From assembly GCA_019055375.1 (NCBI GenBank), contig JAHQIW010000148.1, positions 1 to 64,000 of the forward strand: a stretch of DNA of 64,000 nucleotides, read 5' to 3'. Every line of letters starts with the position of its first letter. Within the stretch, counting starts at the first letter, position 1. This document shows positions 48,401 to 59,663 of the stretch, piece after piece. A program made the position numbers and the translations under genes. This DNA comes from Parelaphostrongylus tenuis. Taxonomy: Eukaryota > Nematoda > Chromadorea > Rhabditida > Metastrongylidae. A model generated the notes under the pieces. That model saw nothing but the letters and a program-made list of their open reading frames with translations. It searched no databases and was not told where the DNA came from.

Positions 48401-51400
48401 ATCCCAACTCCTTCACTGTGATCGCTGTCTCGCATCTCAACCGAAGGCCTACTTGGTTGCCTAGGGACTTAAAAACTTGGGCTTTTTCCTTGGATGCTTG
48501 TCAAGTCGATATTTTTCGGAATCTTGAGATAGTTCAACTGCAGCCTTCTCGGATCTTCACACTGATTGATGAATTTGTAGAGCGGAAGCAGTTTTTCCGA
48601 GATGAAACAGGCTCACGACGTTGATGATTCATAGGTGCTCCATGCATTCAATTTCATTCAGCAGCGTTTGAGCTGGCTGAATGCACATTTGGCTCTTACA
48701 ATGACTCCTAATAGGCCAGCGATGTGTTAAGTCAGTGCTGCTATCCTACCAGACAATGCTGGTGCGAATTCACCGACCCCGAAAAGATGGATGGCTTGGC
48801 AAGCTTTGAGAGCGGGATCGAACCACCGACCACATGTCTGTCGTAGAGTTCCACTAACGACTGCGACACACAGTGTTCTTAGAGAGGTTTTTATTTCAAG
48901 GTCTCAGAGAAGTTCAATTCAAAAACTTTCGCGGATGATAGATGCAAGAAAACGAATCGAATAAAAGATGTGTTTTCTCCGCAAAAAAAGTGAAGACGAG
49001 TCTTTACTGAGAAAAATCTCTTTTTTCTCACCTCAGGATCATAGTCAAAAAGTGCTCGTATGTGTTTGATACCACATGAAGCCGATGTATTCTTCTTTGT
49101 GGCCTCCACAGGTGAAGAAACCACGAACTGTACATCACCAGAGATGGTGCGCTGAAATATGAACCTTGTACTGAAATGTTGGTGAGACAAAAATTTGACT
49201 GATTTTTCTATCACAGTTGTAAATGTTCCATTTCAATGCTTAATTATTTGGAGAAGATCTCGAAAAATAGTGAAATTAAGAGCTATAAGTGGTGAACGAC
49301 GGCTATCTTCTAATATCAGGTCAAAAGTTCACATTCCTCTTTAAAAAAATTGTCATTATTTAGAGAAACTTCTCATTACGGGAGCTAATCCTTTCCACCT
49401 ATGAACACCAATTGAATTCAAGGTCAAGTCGCTCAAATACAGGACATCAGTGTGTGTAGAACGCCATAAGAATTGCTTTAGCTTTTTTCACGCCATGCTT
49501 ATTTCAATCAAATTTTCTCAATATAGAAGTAAAAAACTATAATAAGAGCTTAGAAACCGTCAAAAATGGAACAACTCACAAGTAATTCACAAACTTCAGT
49601 CACATTTTTGCCTCTAAGATCTATGCCGTTCATTTCTAAGAGCTCATCACCTGAAAACAACATTCTCAGTGGCCATGGAAAAAAGCTCTTTGAAGATCTA
49701 CCTTAGTTCAAGGAGCTCTATAAATAAAGAATCTTCTAATACTATCTGAAGTAAACGAGAAACTGAAGTTGTCACTTGTCTATTTCTTGACTTATGCTGA
49801 CCTTCTTTGAGCAGTCCAGTCTTATCGATGATTCCTCCTTTGACGACTCTACCAACCACAATGCGATTCTCCTCATTACGAACAGTGGCACCCTAAAATT
49901 TTTGTGCAGTGAAGTTAAAGAACTCGGGATAGAACTCACGCTTAGGATGCTCTTGTATAATCCTAGGGCTGTTCTTGACTGTCAGCGCAAGCAAAAAGCA
50001 AGAGGGGTCGTATATGGCGTTGAGCTTATAATTTCAAAAGATTTTGAGCCAACTCAAAGTACTCAAATGAAAATGAGATTCAAGCACAGTGAATTTATTC
50101 TTATTACTGACGTTCGTTGGAATTTATTTATAGAGGGAAATTCGGACAAGAGCGAATGTGTATTACCTAAAGTATTGCTATGGTAGCGTGAGCTTTATCC
50201 TCTTACATATGATAGTTCTAACTCATCCATCTATTAAACAACAATCTACAATATTTAGATCACTTAGGACACCTCAATCGTGCAGATAAGCTATAAAAAA
50301 CTAGAAAAATATGATGAAGCTTCGAATAAGATTGAAAAATAAAATGCAAATCACAGCAGTCAATCTGACCGACAAACAGAGATCACAAACAGTCAGTGGT
50401 TACGGTAACACTCGACACTTACCGTAGAAAATTCATTAACAAACAACAGTGCCATCATAACGACGATGTAGATGGCTGCTGAATGAGGAAAGCACACAAC
50501 AATCACAAAAGAATATTCGGTAAGAGTGGGAAAGTGGGAAAACATTTTATGACATTAACAATTCATATGGGATTTCTTTCTTTTGCATTTCTTGTTTGCT
50601 TCTGTGAGCTGCAAACAACCAGATAAAACGCAGTGTACATACCGTATTACCTGCTCGAAAGGTCATTACCTGCTTATCATCGTTCTCATTCTTTTCCTAC
50701 AATCGGTACTCAGGCATCATATTATAGACTTATGTCGACATTCTATAGAATATATGTCATTCGAGAAGCAATAATAACAACAATATTTCTCGCGCATATT
50801 TATACAAATACCTTCCAATCGACTAATCTAGAACCTCGTCAAAAATTCAATACGGCCTGATAGAATGTTTTCAGACTTTCAAGAGGTCTGGTATGGAATC
50901 CCGGCATATGTTCACTTCCGCGTTCTTGCACGCCTCTTCGGCACCACATGCCTACGGCTTACCTCTACTAGTATTGTTAATAGGTGCCAAAAAAGTATCA
51001 ATCTATATCAAGTGAAGATTAACTCGATCATGCGTTCTAGAGTGATTGATTGACGAGTGCACGGCTTACGGCTGTAACCCAAGCATGTATATACACATAT
51101 ATGCACACATAGATGTGTGTGTACATATACATATGAGTATAGTAATGTATACACATGCATATATATCGACGTACACATATATATGTACATATATATCATA
51201 TATGTGTATATACATATATATGCTCATATATACATTCACTTATCTATTTACATGACCCGTCATCACGATTTTTCATTGTGCGGATCCCAGTACTCCTAGC
51301 ATCCAATTCGTTCTTCGTCTGCTTCTAGAATACTGGTCGAGCATGTCTCCTTTTAACTTCGAGGATAGCCTGCTGGGGCGTGCCGGAGAGAAGTAGGAGA

Positions 51401-51459
51401 TGGAGCCCGACTCCACGCGAACCGCAACAAGCATCGCAACTACTCGGCCACAGCGCCTC

Positions 51460-51490
<31 letters not shown>

Positions 51491-54400
51491 GTTCGATCGA
51501 CTATTTTCAGATATCGCTTAGAAATTCGATAGAATCTGATAGAATGTTTTGAGCTTTAGCATGTCGAAACGTACGTATATACCACCGATACGCCACACCA
51601 CACCCCTTGAAACGCTCAAAACATTCTATCAACTGCACTTACAGGAATTTTTGTGTGGTGGAAAAATCATACACTCGTGCAAAGCGACCAAACAAAGCAG
51701 CCAGGCTTCTTAACCAGGTTGGCTCACAGTCATAGACCCAAAAACTTTTATTTCAACACGAAGTGGGACAAAATCACAAAGAATCAAAAATGAGTGAAGT
51801 ATGTTCAAAAGATAAATGCAATTGTACTTTGAGACTGATGAAAAATAAGGAAGAAATAATTATATTTCAGAAGCGACAGTAAAGATTCGCATAGTACTCT
51901 TTGTTCTGATCTTCAACTCTGAATTTCAAGAAAACTTTGAAAACTATACCAGGTAAGTGTCCTCTCGCTTGAATAGCGACACAACGTGAACTCCAGGTTC
52001 CGAAGACTTGCTCACCTCATGAGTCGTACCATTTGCTACCACAGTCGCGTCACTAGCGTTGGAGGCGTTAAACTAAATACCTTTAGATACTGTTAGATCA
52101 TAGAATCTCGTGTTTTTCCAAAACTTCGCCCAAAATACTTATGCAAAGATATAAAATTTTGCCTACGACATGACGAGCAATACTGATTAAAATTACAGTT
52201 TTGTGCTCCTCATTAATAGTGTCATGGAGGAAAAAGTCATGCCACATTTCATCACATATTTAGGAAAAAAATAGCGCGCGTGGCACAATGATTAGAGGTA
52301 GTCGTAATGCACATGTCCACTGGTTCAATGCCGGACGCTGCGGCGATTAAGCACCATATCTCTATAGTCAGAAAACTGGGTACTTTTCCGTTATCCGCAC
52401 TCTGCTTTGGTCTCTTGGAAAACGTATTTTTTGGTTGTTCTCAAAGTTTGAGCAATTATTCAATAGCTTAATTCAAAAAAAAAACTGAACGGTGTATTTT
52501 GTCTGCAAAATGGCTTTATTATTGTGCTGTAACAGCAAAAAATAAGAACATGTTTCTCACTGAAACATTCCTCTCCAAATAAAGCTTTTGTTCAAAACTT
52601 TAAGTAACCATTTAATAGCTTAAATCGACACTCTCAATGACGGATTTATTTTTTGAAAGGAACTTCTTAGTACGCTGCGACAATTAGAAGAAGATTACGT
52701 TTCGCAGATTTGACACCGAGAAAAGCGCTGTAGCTTGGTAGCAATGTTGGAAATCCTAATCACATACCGGTAAAGTTAGATGGTTTGATGTCAATGACCT
52801 AATATTCCTTTCTATGCTACAGCGCATCAAAAAGCTCTTTCCAAAAACCAATAGCATCGTTATAATCGCGTAGATTCAAGTTATTGAATGAATATTTGAA
52901 ACTCTATAAGAAAAGCTTTGTTCAGCGACAAATGTTTAAATGAGAAACGTAATTTTGCTTTTGCTGTTACGAAGCACTAATAGCATTACGTTGGAAATTA
53001 AATACACCATTGGAATTTCTGAGATTTGAGCTATTATATAATGTTGAATCTCTAGAAAAAAAGGCGCGTTTTTCTCAAGGAATCGAAAAAGGTGAGGATA
53101 ACAAAATAATCCAAATTTGCGATTGAAGTTTACGAGATGAATACCATCAAATTTTACTAAAAGTACGAAGAAAAAGCTCTGTTAAGCGAGAAATGTTAGA
53201 ATGAGAACGAAAAATGTTGAAATGAGAAACATGATTTTATTATTGCTGTTGCAGCGCAATGTCAGAGCTGTCTTGAAAAGAAAATAGACCATTCAATTCT
53301 TCTGATTTGAGCTACCGAATAAGCACTAAAACTTTTGAAAAAAGCTAGAAATAAATTGAAGAAATCGTACAGCGTGAGCTGCTCGAGCCTTTGTTAGAGA
53401 CTGCTGGTTCCAGAGAGATCGAAACAGGGCGCGGATAACGGAAATTTATAGAAAACTGTTACCAGATAAGAGTGAAGGAAAAGTGAGGCTCCGAGGACAG
53501 TTCGGTAAACACCGTAAGTCATTGAGTAGACCCAACTACATTCAGTCATCACTACGATGCTTCATCTGATTGAATTCAAAATGTGGCCCTATGGGATTGG
53601 CCAGTGCTAAGCGTTATATCCTCTACATTGTATTGAAGGGGCCTAAATTTTTGAATCAAGACTAAGTATAGATGAATGAGCAACATGGTTGATGTGCTCC
53701 AGTGCTATTCTAAATGTTCATCACGACTATTGCTTAATATTATGCCCTCTATGAAGTACCCACTATGTTTTACTAAGTCTAGCAAAATACGAAATAGTTC
53801 ATGATCCCAAGTAATAGATGAAATTAAAGACATGAATACTTCTACTGCGATGCCATGTAACACTTCATTGGTAACTGCACAGATAGTAGGCTTTACAATG
53901 TTGCTCAATTCTATGACAGCTTTCAAATAATCAAAATCTTATTACGATTGCCCCAAATTTAGACAAACCTTATTTTGTGACAATAAATCTTCAACTTCAT
54001 TGTTTCCGAATTATTGGGTTGGAGAGAAAGATCTGGAGCACTTGTATAGAATTGAAATTTCATGCATGAATTCCAAATGAAAATATTGTTAACAATTATT
54101 CGAAATAAAAGTCATAAAGCATTGCATTGATCGGAAAAAGAAAAAGTCGGATGGATCGTAATCTGGACTGTAGGCGAGATGCGGCAAAACCTCTACTCCG
54201 TGCAAAAAATCAAACTTGTCTTTGGTCTTTTGGCAGTATGTGGTCTGACATTGTCTTGCTGCATCAAGAACACGAACTTCCACTGTATTGTTGAGCATGG
54301 CGGAGGCTTATAACCAAGTGGTTTCTACTTTTAAAGTGAAATAGTTTCTAGGCCTTCAGTGGGAGAATCCCATGCAAGAAACTAAAAAAAACAGTCGATC

Positions 54401-57400
54401 TGGTGATCCATTTCGATCTAACACCAAAAATCCGTCGACTGAGAGGTGGTGATGGACCAGTGTCTTTGTACACTGTGCCATCACCACATACGCCTCCCTC
54501 CATGCCACAGTGCAGGGCTTAATGTGGGGCGGGGGTCAATGACGAGGAGGCCGAAACCTCCGAAACACCGGTGTATGACCACGGCGTACCAATCTCGTTT
54601 AGGCTTAAAGCATTCTTTTTTGGAATTATTTTGGATGTTTTTTTGCGAGGTTAAAAAAAATAAAAATAAAAAAAACAGTCTATCCGAAGAAACTGTAGAA
54701 TTCTCATGAACTCCATGGAGTTATCTTATCGCTTAATGAAGTGCCATAGAACTTTCTTTCCAACTGCAGTACTTTTCATAAAAAGATACTGGTTGCGTTA
54801 CCAAAATGTGGAAAAAACGACAAATTCACCTGCTCATCTTCCTTAGTGTGAATGGCTATAGCTTTAATGGCAGCCTGTACTGGTGCTGAATGAAAGTATT
54901 CGTGTAGAAACTCTCGAATCTTCCTCCCTGCCGTCTAATCTCGACAGGTGCTCAGTAATGCGATCAACTGAGACTATCACTTGCTTTAGAGCTAGAAAAA
55001 AGCATATTTCTCCTTGAAGATAAGTGCAAAGAACAGAAAATAAAGTTAGAGCTACAAACTACAGAAGAGAACGAAATGAAAATATAGGATACAGTTCTGA
55101 AAAAAGGTGTCAACAGCAAACACTTTTCTCGAAGAAATAAACTTTTGGAGTGGTCATGCTGCTAAGTAACATCATCACCATCCGCTATCGTGGATTTTTC
55201 TAGCAATTTTTATTCCTCTGGCTCCCTCAACGCATTCTTTCCCTTACGATGCTTCTTTCAACAGTACTCCTTCTTTAATCAATTGTTTACTCAAGGAAAA
55301 AACGCCTGTACATTCAGAAATACTCACGAATGGCTTGATTGTTGTTGTCTTCGACAGTATGACACATTGATTCAGCTTGATCGTAGCACTGATTTGTGTA
55401 GCCATTAAGGGCCGAGTTTGATTTTCCACTTGTCGGATTGAAATCAGGCATATCGATAGAGACGGACTTTGGTACCGCAGACGATAACGCCTTCAATTTC
55501 TTCGACTGTCTAAGAGACGACCTGAGAAGGACGCGTCATCATGCAGACTAGTACTTTGATTGAATATGAAGATCGTAGAAGAAATTTTACCTTCAGAATG
55601 TTGTTCTCCTTCTCACGCTGGGCCTTCTGCGCCATACGGACCTTCACGTCGGATTCGTAAAGTTTTAGTCGGTCGTTGGCGTTTTGCTGTACCTGAAATC
55701 CATTAATATTTTGGCATAATAGAGTGTTTCTTGGCGTTTTTTAAGGCTGAAAAATCATAGGCGAAAGATTAGTGCATGGAGATTCGATTCCAAATGTGTT
55801 AATTGACCAAATACTGGCGCTTGCAATTCGCACGCTTTTCGGGACGTTGCTCGTTATCTGTGGATTGTGAAGGATAGAAACAGCGAATGAGTAGGAGATC
55901 CGGTTTTTTTAAAAAGGAACAAACATCAATACAGCCCAGTAACGCGTAAAACCAGAATCACAGGCAAACTGTAGAATTATTTGTTGCGTTCGGCTTGCGT
56001 TGGGAACACAGAGTCATCATAGCTTCCGTATGAGTTTGGGAAGAAAGAAGGTGGGATACGTATAGCGCAGTAGTCAGAGGTTCTTGCAGTGAACTTGCTG
56101 TCCTTAGTTCGATCCCCCTTCCAAAGGTTACGGAGTCCTCCGTCCCTACGGGTCGACGGTTTAGTATTCAATTTGTCTGATAAGATAGATCTCAGAAGTG
56201 ACAAGAGTCTGTGATAAGCTATCATGTGATCCAGATATGTATTAAGTCACTGCGGGCAACGGTTGACGAAATGGAATTCATAACGAATCGCTCAGCGAGC
56301 GATCATCGGCGAACGCGTTTTCCTTTATAACTTTTATGAACAAAAAAGAACAATAACTTATAGCCAGCAGGAAGCCGTTTCAAATTTTTTGAAGGCAAAC
56401 ATCGAAGTAAGTTGTTAACAATGCCCATAAAACAGCTTATGTGCACGTGAGGGATCCAATCGGCATTTAGATAAACACTTGATGTACTCATGCATAAATT
56501 GTGCACAAGTATACAGAGTCCAATAAAGTACAATGATCTCCTGGATAGGACAAATTTGTGATTAGCCGCTTCTGACTCTCGCTTAGTCCCATATCTATCA
56601 TGCGACGATCATACGGTTCGAAATTCCACAGTAAGTGAGATGTGTGGATATGAAGTTACTCAGAAGCGTGAATAACCAGTGATCACGAGTTCGGAGGAGT
56701 GGTTTGGAATATTTTATATTGGTCTCGCTCCGTTCAATTACCGCCCATGACGAAGGTAATGTACATGTACTATGATTTAGAACTCACCTTTAGCTCTAGA
56801 TACTCTTGAAGTGTAGCTATACGTAGTGCTACTAGCAGAGAAGGTGCCTGTATCCACTTACTAACCATTTTGCAACTTCTCCTAGTTTTAAGCTCTTTTC
56901 TTCGCATGATTAGCGACATTCACGGACCTGCTGACCATGAGCAATGCTCTTCAAAGTTCTGTGATTGCTTTGTTCTGACTATACTAAACGTTGCCAAGTG
57001 ACCGGCGAGAACTCGTAGGCACTTCAAAGAACTGCTGTCATCTTGAATGCTAGCTTCAGGAAGAATTCGGCTATGATGGCGCCTAATTCTGCCTCTCCTC
57101 TCTTTATTTTAGATACATGACATTCTAAAAAATGCGGTTAGTTTTTATTAGGAACGTGGGTTGCGGGGAAGTACACCTCTTTCATGGGTATAATGAAGGA
57201 ATATATGATCACATGAGGTTGCCAATGATGTTTATTCGGTTAAAATATTGACGTCTTCGTCTTCTTTGGTGCTGATGATCCAAATCAATTGTCCACAGTC
57301 GTTCGTCATTGTGTGGTGGCCCTCGTGCGCGCTTGAGTCAAACATAGTTTAGAAAATGAAGTACTCTTTTCGGCGGTCTCCTTTTATACAAAAGGGTTGA

Positions 57401-59663
57401 CTTATACTTATTGTCGACTAATAATTATTCGAGAGGATTCGACTTTTCAATGTATCCCTAAGGGATTGTATCATGCACAAGGCTTATAAACCTGGCTGGA
57501 GGAATTAAATACACATTTGTCTCATACAATAAGTTTCGGGAGATAGCGCACAAATGTGTCGGAACACCGCTTTCCATCCTCCTAGACAAGTCTGGTACTA
57601 ATTTGAGGCAGTGAACACATACAGTATACAGTGCGGCACAGAATCGAACCAAGGACTCCACATTATTGTCGGTAACCTTGGTCTTGGCTCGATGACTCAT
57701 AAATTAGGTGTACAAATATAACTCCACTGTTTTTATTTTTTTTTTTGTTGTAATAAAATCGAAAATGAAGATATGCAAAATCTTTTTTCTCTTGAAACTG
57801 TGTTGAAAACGCTATTTAATTACATGTTTTAAATCGAAATTCATTTATTTGATCGCCTCTTGCGATGGCATGGTCTTATAATATACTCAATAATGTGGAG
57901 TGCTGTGCAAAAACATTTGCGTCAGCCGGGATTCGAACCCAGATCTCACTCTTTCCGGTGGTGCAACGGTTAGCATACGCTCCCGCAAAGAGTGAGATCT
58001 GTGTTCGAATCCCGGCTGACGCAAATGTTTTTGCACAGCACTGCACATTATTGCGTACATGCTACATTTAAGAAGTATTTTACGTGATGGTTTTCATACG
58101 AGTTTGAAGACAACGACTTTTGTAACCGAAGAATGCCATTTGCGGGAAGTTTGTTTTGCAGATTTATTGAACAAAAGTTTCTTGAATCACCTGTTTTTAG
58201 TATCGCTCCATTGTGCATTTTCTTGCAAACATTTTAATGTACAACTTGGCTATTTCTGCCTTAAGATGGAGTTGTCGTGGGAATAAATTCGCTTGCTACT
58301 CATGCACGAATGACGCATATGGGAATGATGCTCGTGAAACGGCTCACAATAATAATGAAGCTTGGAGCGGGCTCCATCCCTGAGCAAGTACAGGTAAGTT
58401 GTATGCCAAATTACTTGCAATAAAATGAGCAATTAAACGATTTCAAGATCATGGATTTGCAATTTTGCTGCATGATAACGCAAGACCTCATATTGCAAAA
58501 CTGATCGAAAGCGTCATAAAAGAGCTGAGGTGGGAGTTTTTCAGGGTTTTACCTTACCCGCCTTACTCTTCCGACATGGCATCGTCAGATTACCACTTGA
58601 AATTATCAAATACAAATTACAAACTAGCAAATTCAAAAAATAGCGTTTTCTTGGTACAACAATCGTCTTCTTCAAAGTGCTTGAAATCAAGTTAAAAAAC
58701 ATTCTGTGTACAAAAAGATATAAATAAATGGCGTTTTCAACGCATTTTTAATTAAAAAAATGCATAGCTTATTTTCACTACTATTACAGCGAATAAAAAA
58801 GCGGCGGAGTCAATATTGTTACCTAATAGTGTAGAGAAGTCAAACTCTGTAATTGTTCAGCACGACTGACATCGGAGTATGATTTCTATCAAAGGCATTT
58901 CCGACTTATTCTTTTCAAATGTAAGTTGTAAGAATTTTCTAGAGATATAGTCCTAAGAGAATTGAATGGTGAGCAAAAGACGGCTCTCAGGAGGAAATCG
59001 AACCCGCGTTCCATGCTATCTGGAGACGCGTGCTCTACCACTACACCACAGAGGCACATTTACGCCACCCACTCATTCTTCAACATTTCTATGTTAGATA
59101 TCAGCCACCAACCTTTAAAAGGTTTGGTCGGGATTTGCAATTTTGTTCTATAAACACAGTTGAGCTACCAGCCATTGTGATAGATAATACTCGAAATTTC
59201 TGATATTTTACTGCATTTTTTGCAGTGTTATGATCATTCATAGGGCAACTTTTACACACTTTTCAATCTTAGGAATATATGAATGATTATAACAGCTGCG
59301 AAAATGGAGTAAAATACTACAAGTTTCGAATACAGATGTAGTGATTATACGGTTGTGTTAGATGTACCGTAATCAAAACCACCTTCTCCTTTCTTAACAC
59401 ATATATAAATGAGTGCAGAAAAAATCAGAATGAAAACATCAGATCTGTTAGAAATTGTTAGAAGATGTATAAGTGAGGAGCCAACAGGAATAATCAGATA
59501 AAAACAATAAAGAGCAAGAATCAAAGAAAATTAACAAAAACTTGGGAAAATGGCCAACGAACGACTACTTACTTGAGAAGCAGCAGCGGCAGCTTGCTGA
59601 TTGGCCTTTGGTTCCGTTGTGGCGATCGCTTCCATGTCAAAGGTCTTAACGAGTGGATTCTTC
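42418..59663 (-). CDS. magu-2: PALS1/MPP5/Stardust-type MAGUK scaffold
   Basis: Fifteen exons: 59663-59573, 55692-55591, 55505-55328, 54991-54830, 52072-51950, 49892-49802, 49650-49580, 49151-49032, 48289-48123, 47099-47021, 45704-45527, 44776-44691, 44594-44478, 43378-43217 and 42546-42418. Phases agree except inside the fourth exon. Domains in order: a charged coiled region and a conserved [14 protein letters not shown] block (the Par6-binding region in PALS1); one L27 domain ([28 protein letters not shown]); PDZ ([33 protein letters not shown]); SH3 ([36 protein letters not shown]); a basic hook ([16 protein letters not shown]); and a guanylate-kinase-like domain ([49 protein letters not shown]) ending [11 protein letters not shown]. 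The altered P-loop fits an inactive kinase fold. It scaffolds Crumbs/Par polarity complexes at cell junctions. The L27 exon has a one-base frame conflict. The 5' end lies further upstream or at the ATG at 59635. No second L27 is seen. Confidence 0.88.
43480..44360. repeat. Family H repeats in a MAGUK intron
   Basis: Several degenerate copies in tandem with phrases such as tcgctggacaagttttttca, cgctggacaaaactccttcc and tgattactaacactactatg. They lie between the exons at 43378 and 44478. Non-coding. Confidence 0.5.
46245..46480. repeat. Foldback in a MAGUK intron
   Basis: Short perfect arms cttgtgtggaagagg (about 46326) and cctcttccacacaag (about 46408) flank a roughly 70-bp loop. Outer sequence has an acgaggttggtatttcgt phrase like the arm ends of the 27.6-28.1 kb element. 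Open frames here are palindrome artefacts. Confidence 0.5.
47500..47990. repeat. Family A foldbacks in a MAGUK intron
   Basis: 47515-47780 has inverted arms: caggcgcctgtttcgcccta on the left, and the inverse of its cagtagcaccctccctcaat block near 47735-47765. A second, smaller hairpin follows at 47840-47985, with atatgatatcttttgagtc and its inverse. Confidence 0.6.
48630..48890 (-). mobile_element. tRNA-derived SINE
   Basis: On the minus strand the head reads gtgtcgcagtcgttagtgg (A-box region), followed about 40 bases on by the B box ggttcgatccc, then a body with ccaagccatccatc and a 3' part with gaatgcatggagc. The same head-body order is seen at 61020-61260 and 61950-62230. It is a pol III-type, non-autonomous retroelement. 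Confidence 0.65.
51068..51235. repeat. Purine-pyrimidine (TA/CA) microsatellite
   Basis: Alternating atatacacatatatgcacac-type sequence over about 165 bp, with a purer (AT)n run at about 51466-51490. Open frames rich in Y, I and T here are artefacts. It lies in an intron of the MAGUK gene. Confidence 0.85.
52275..53340. repeat. tRNA-like head and family H repeats
   Basis: 52275-52345 has a tRNA-like stretch (gtggcacaatgattagagg A box; tggttcaatgccgg B box). 52480-53340 is a series of family H copies (tctgttaagcgagaaatg, caaatgtttaaatgagaaac). It is upstream of the MAGUK exon at 52072 and inside the intron. Confidence 0.45.
53705..53935 (-). CDS. Unassigned open frame in a MAGUK intron
   Basis: A minus-strand frame of about 74 codons after an aataag acceptor-like site reads [34 protein letters not shown] and ends SNSRDEHLE, with a stop. 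Composition is protein-like (amphipathic helices). It matches neither the MAGUK domain order nor a transposon I recognise. It could be an alternative exon, a nested retrocopy or chance. Confidence 0.25.
   Translation of the reverse strand, partial: FDYLKAVIELSNIVKPTICAVTNEVLHGIAVEVFMSLISSITWDHELFRILLDLVKHSGYFIEGIILSNSRDEHLE
54080..54300 (-). mobile_element. Mariner-like fragment
   Basis: Minus-strand frame with [19 protein letters not shown], the mariner YSPDLAPSDY catalytic motif, preceded by a decayed [18 protein letters not shown] segment. About 220 bp of the 3' half of the transposase. Confidence 0.65.
54440..54640. repeat. Short inverted repeat
   Basis: gatggaccagtgtctttgtac and the gaggccgaaacctccgaaacaccgg block resemble family E elements (accgaaac / cgaagaggacg phrases). 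No gene. Confidence 0.3.
57706..58826 (+). mobile_element. Mariner element with a tRNA-foldback inserted inside
   Basis: The ends match those of 31904-32832: aggtgtacaaatataactcc on the left, and the inverse of the right end reads aggtaacaatattgactcc. Plus-strand transposase remnants at 58465-58660 read [17 protein letters not shown] (second catalytic Asp region) and [18 protein letters not shown] (third region). The 5' half is interrupted by a palindrome at about 57845-58060. Several stops make it inactive. Confidence 0.72.
57845..58060. repeat. tRNA-bearing foldback nested in a mariner
   Basis: Near-perfect palindrome. The left arm (gtgctgtgcaaaaacatttg, gattcgaacccagatctcac) is the inverse of the right arm (gtgttcgaatcccggctgac, caaatgtttttgcacagcac). 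The right arm includes A box tggtgcaacgg and B box gttcgaatccc. Same family as 4.6-5.2 and 21.5-21.9 kb. Confidence 0.7.
58960..59080 (-). repeat. tRNA-like sequence
   Basis: On the minus strand: tgtggtgtagtggtagagc (A box region) and, after an interval, gcgggttcgatttcctcc (B box). It resembles 16.15-16.22 kb. A long interval between the boxes and no clean cloverleaf argue for a tRNA-derived repeat. Confidence 0.45.

Noticed and set aside
49794..50186. Plus-strand open frame of 130 codons
   Set aside because: It covers the antisense of the PDZ exon (49892-49802) and intron sequence, has no recognisable domain, and the opposite strand has clear homology.
50404..50464. Minus-strand exon-like segment reading [18 protein letters not shown] with a gtaagt donor
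   Set aside because: It looks like a transmembrane exon, but the MAGUK exons at 52072-51950 and 49892-49802 join directly in phase across this interval and complete the PDZ domain, so it would interrupt a cytoplasmic scaffold.
51046..51299. Open frames rich in Tyr, Ile and Thr
   Set aside because: They come from an alternating TA/CA microsatellite.
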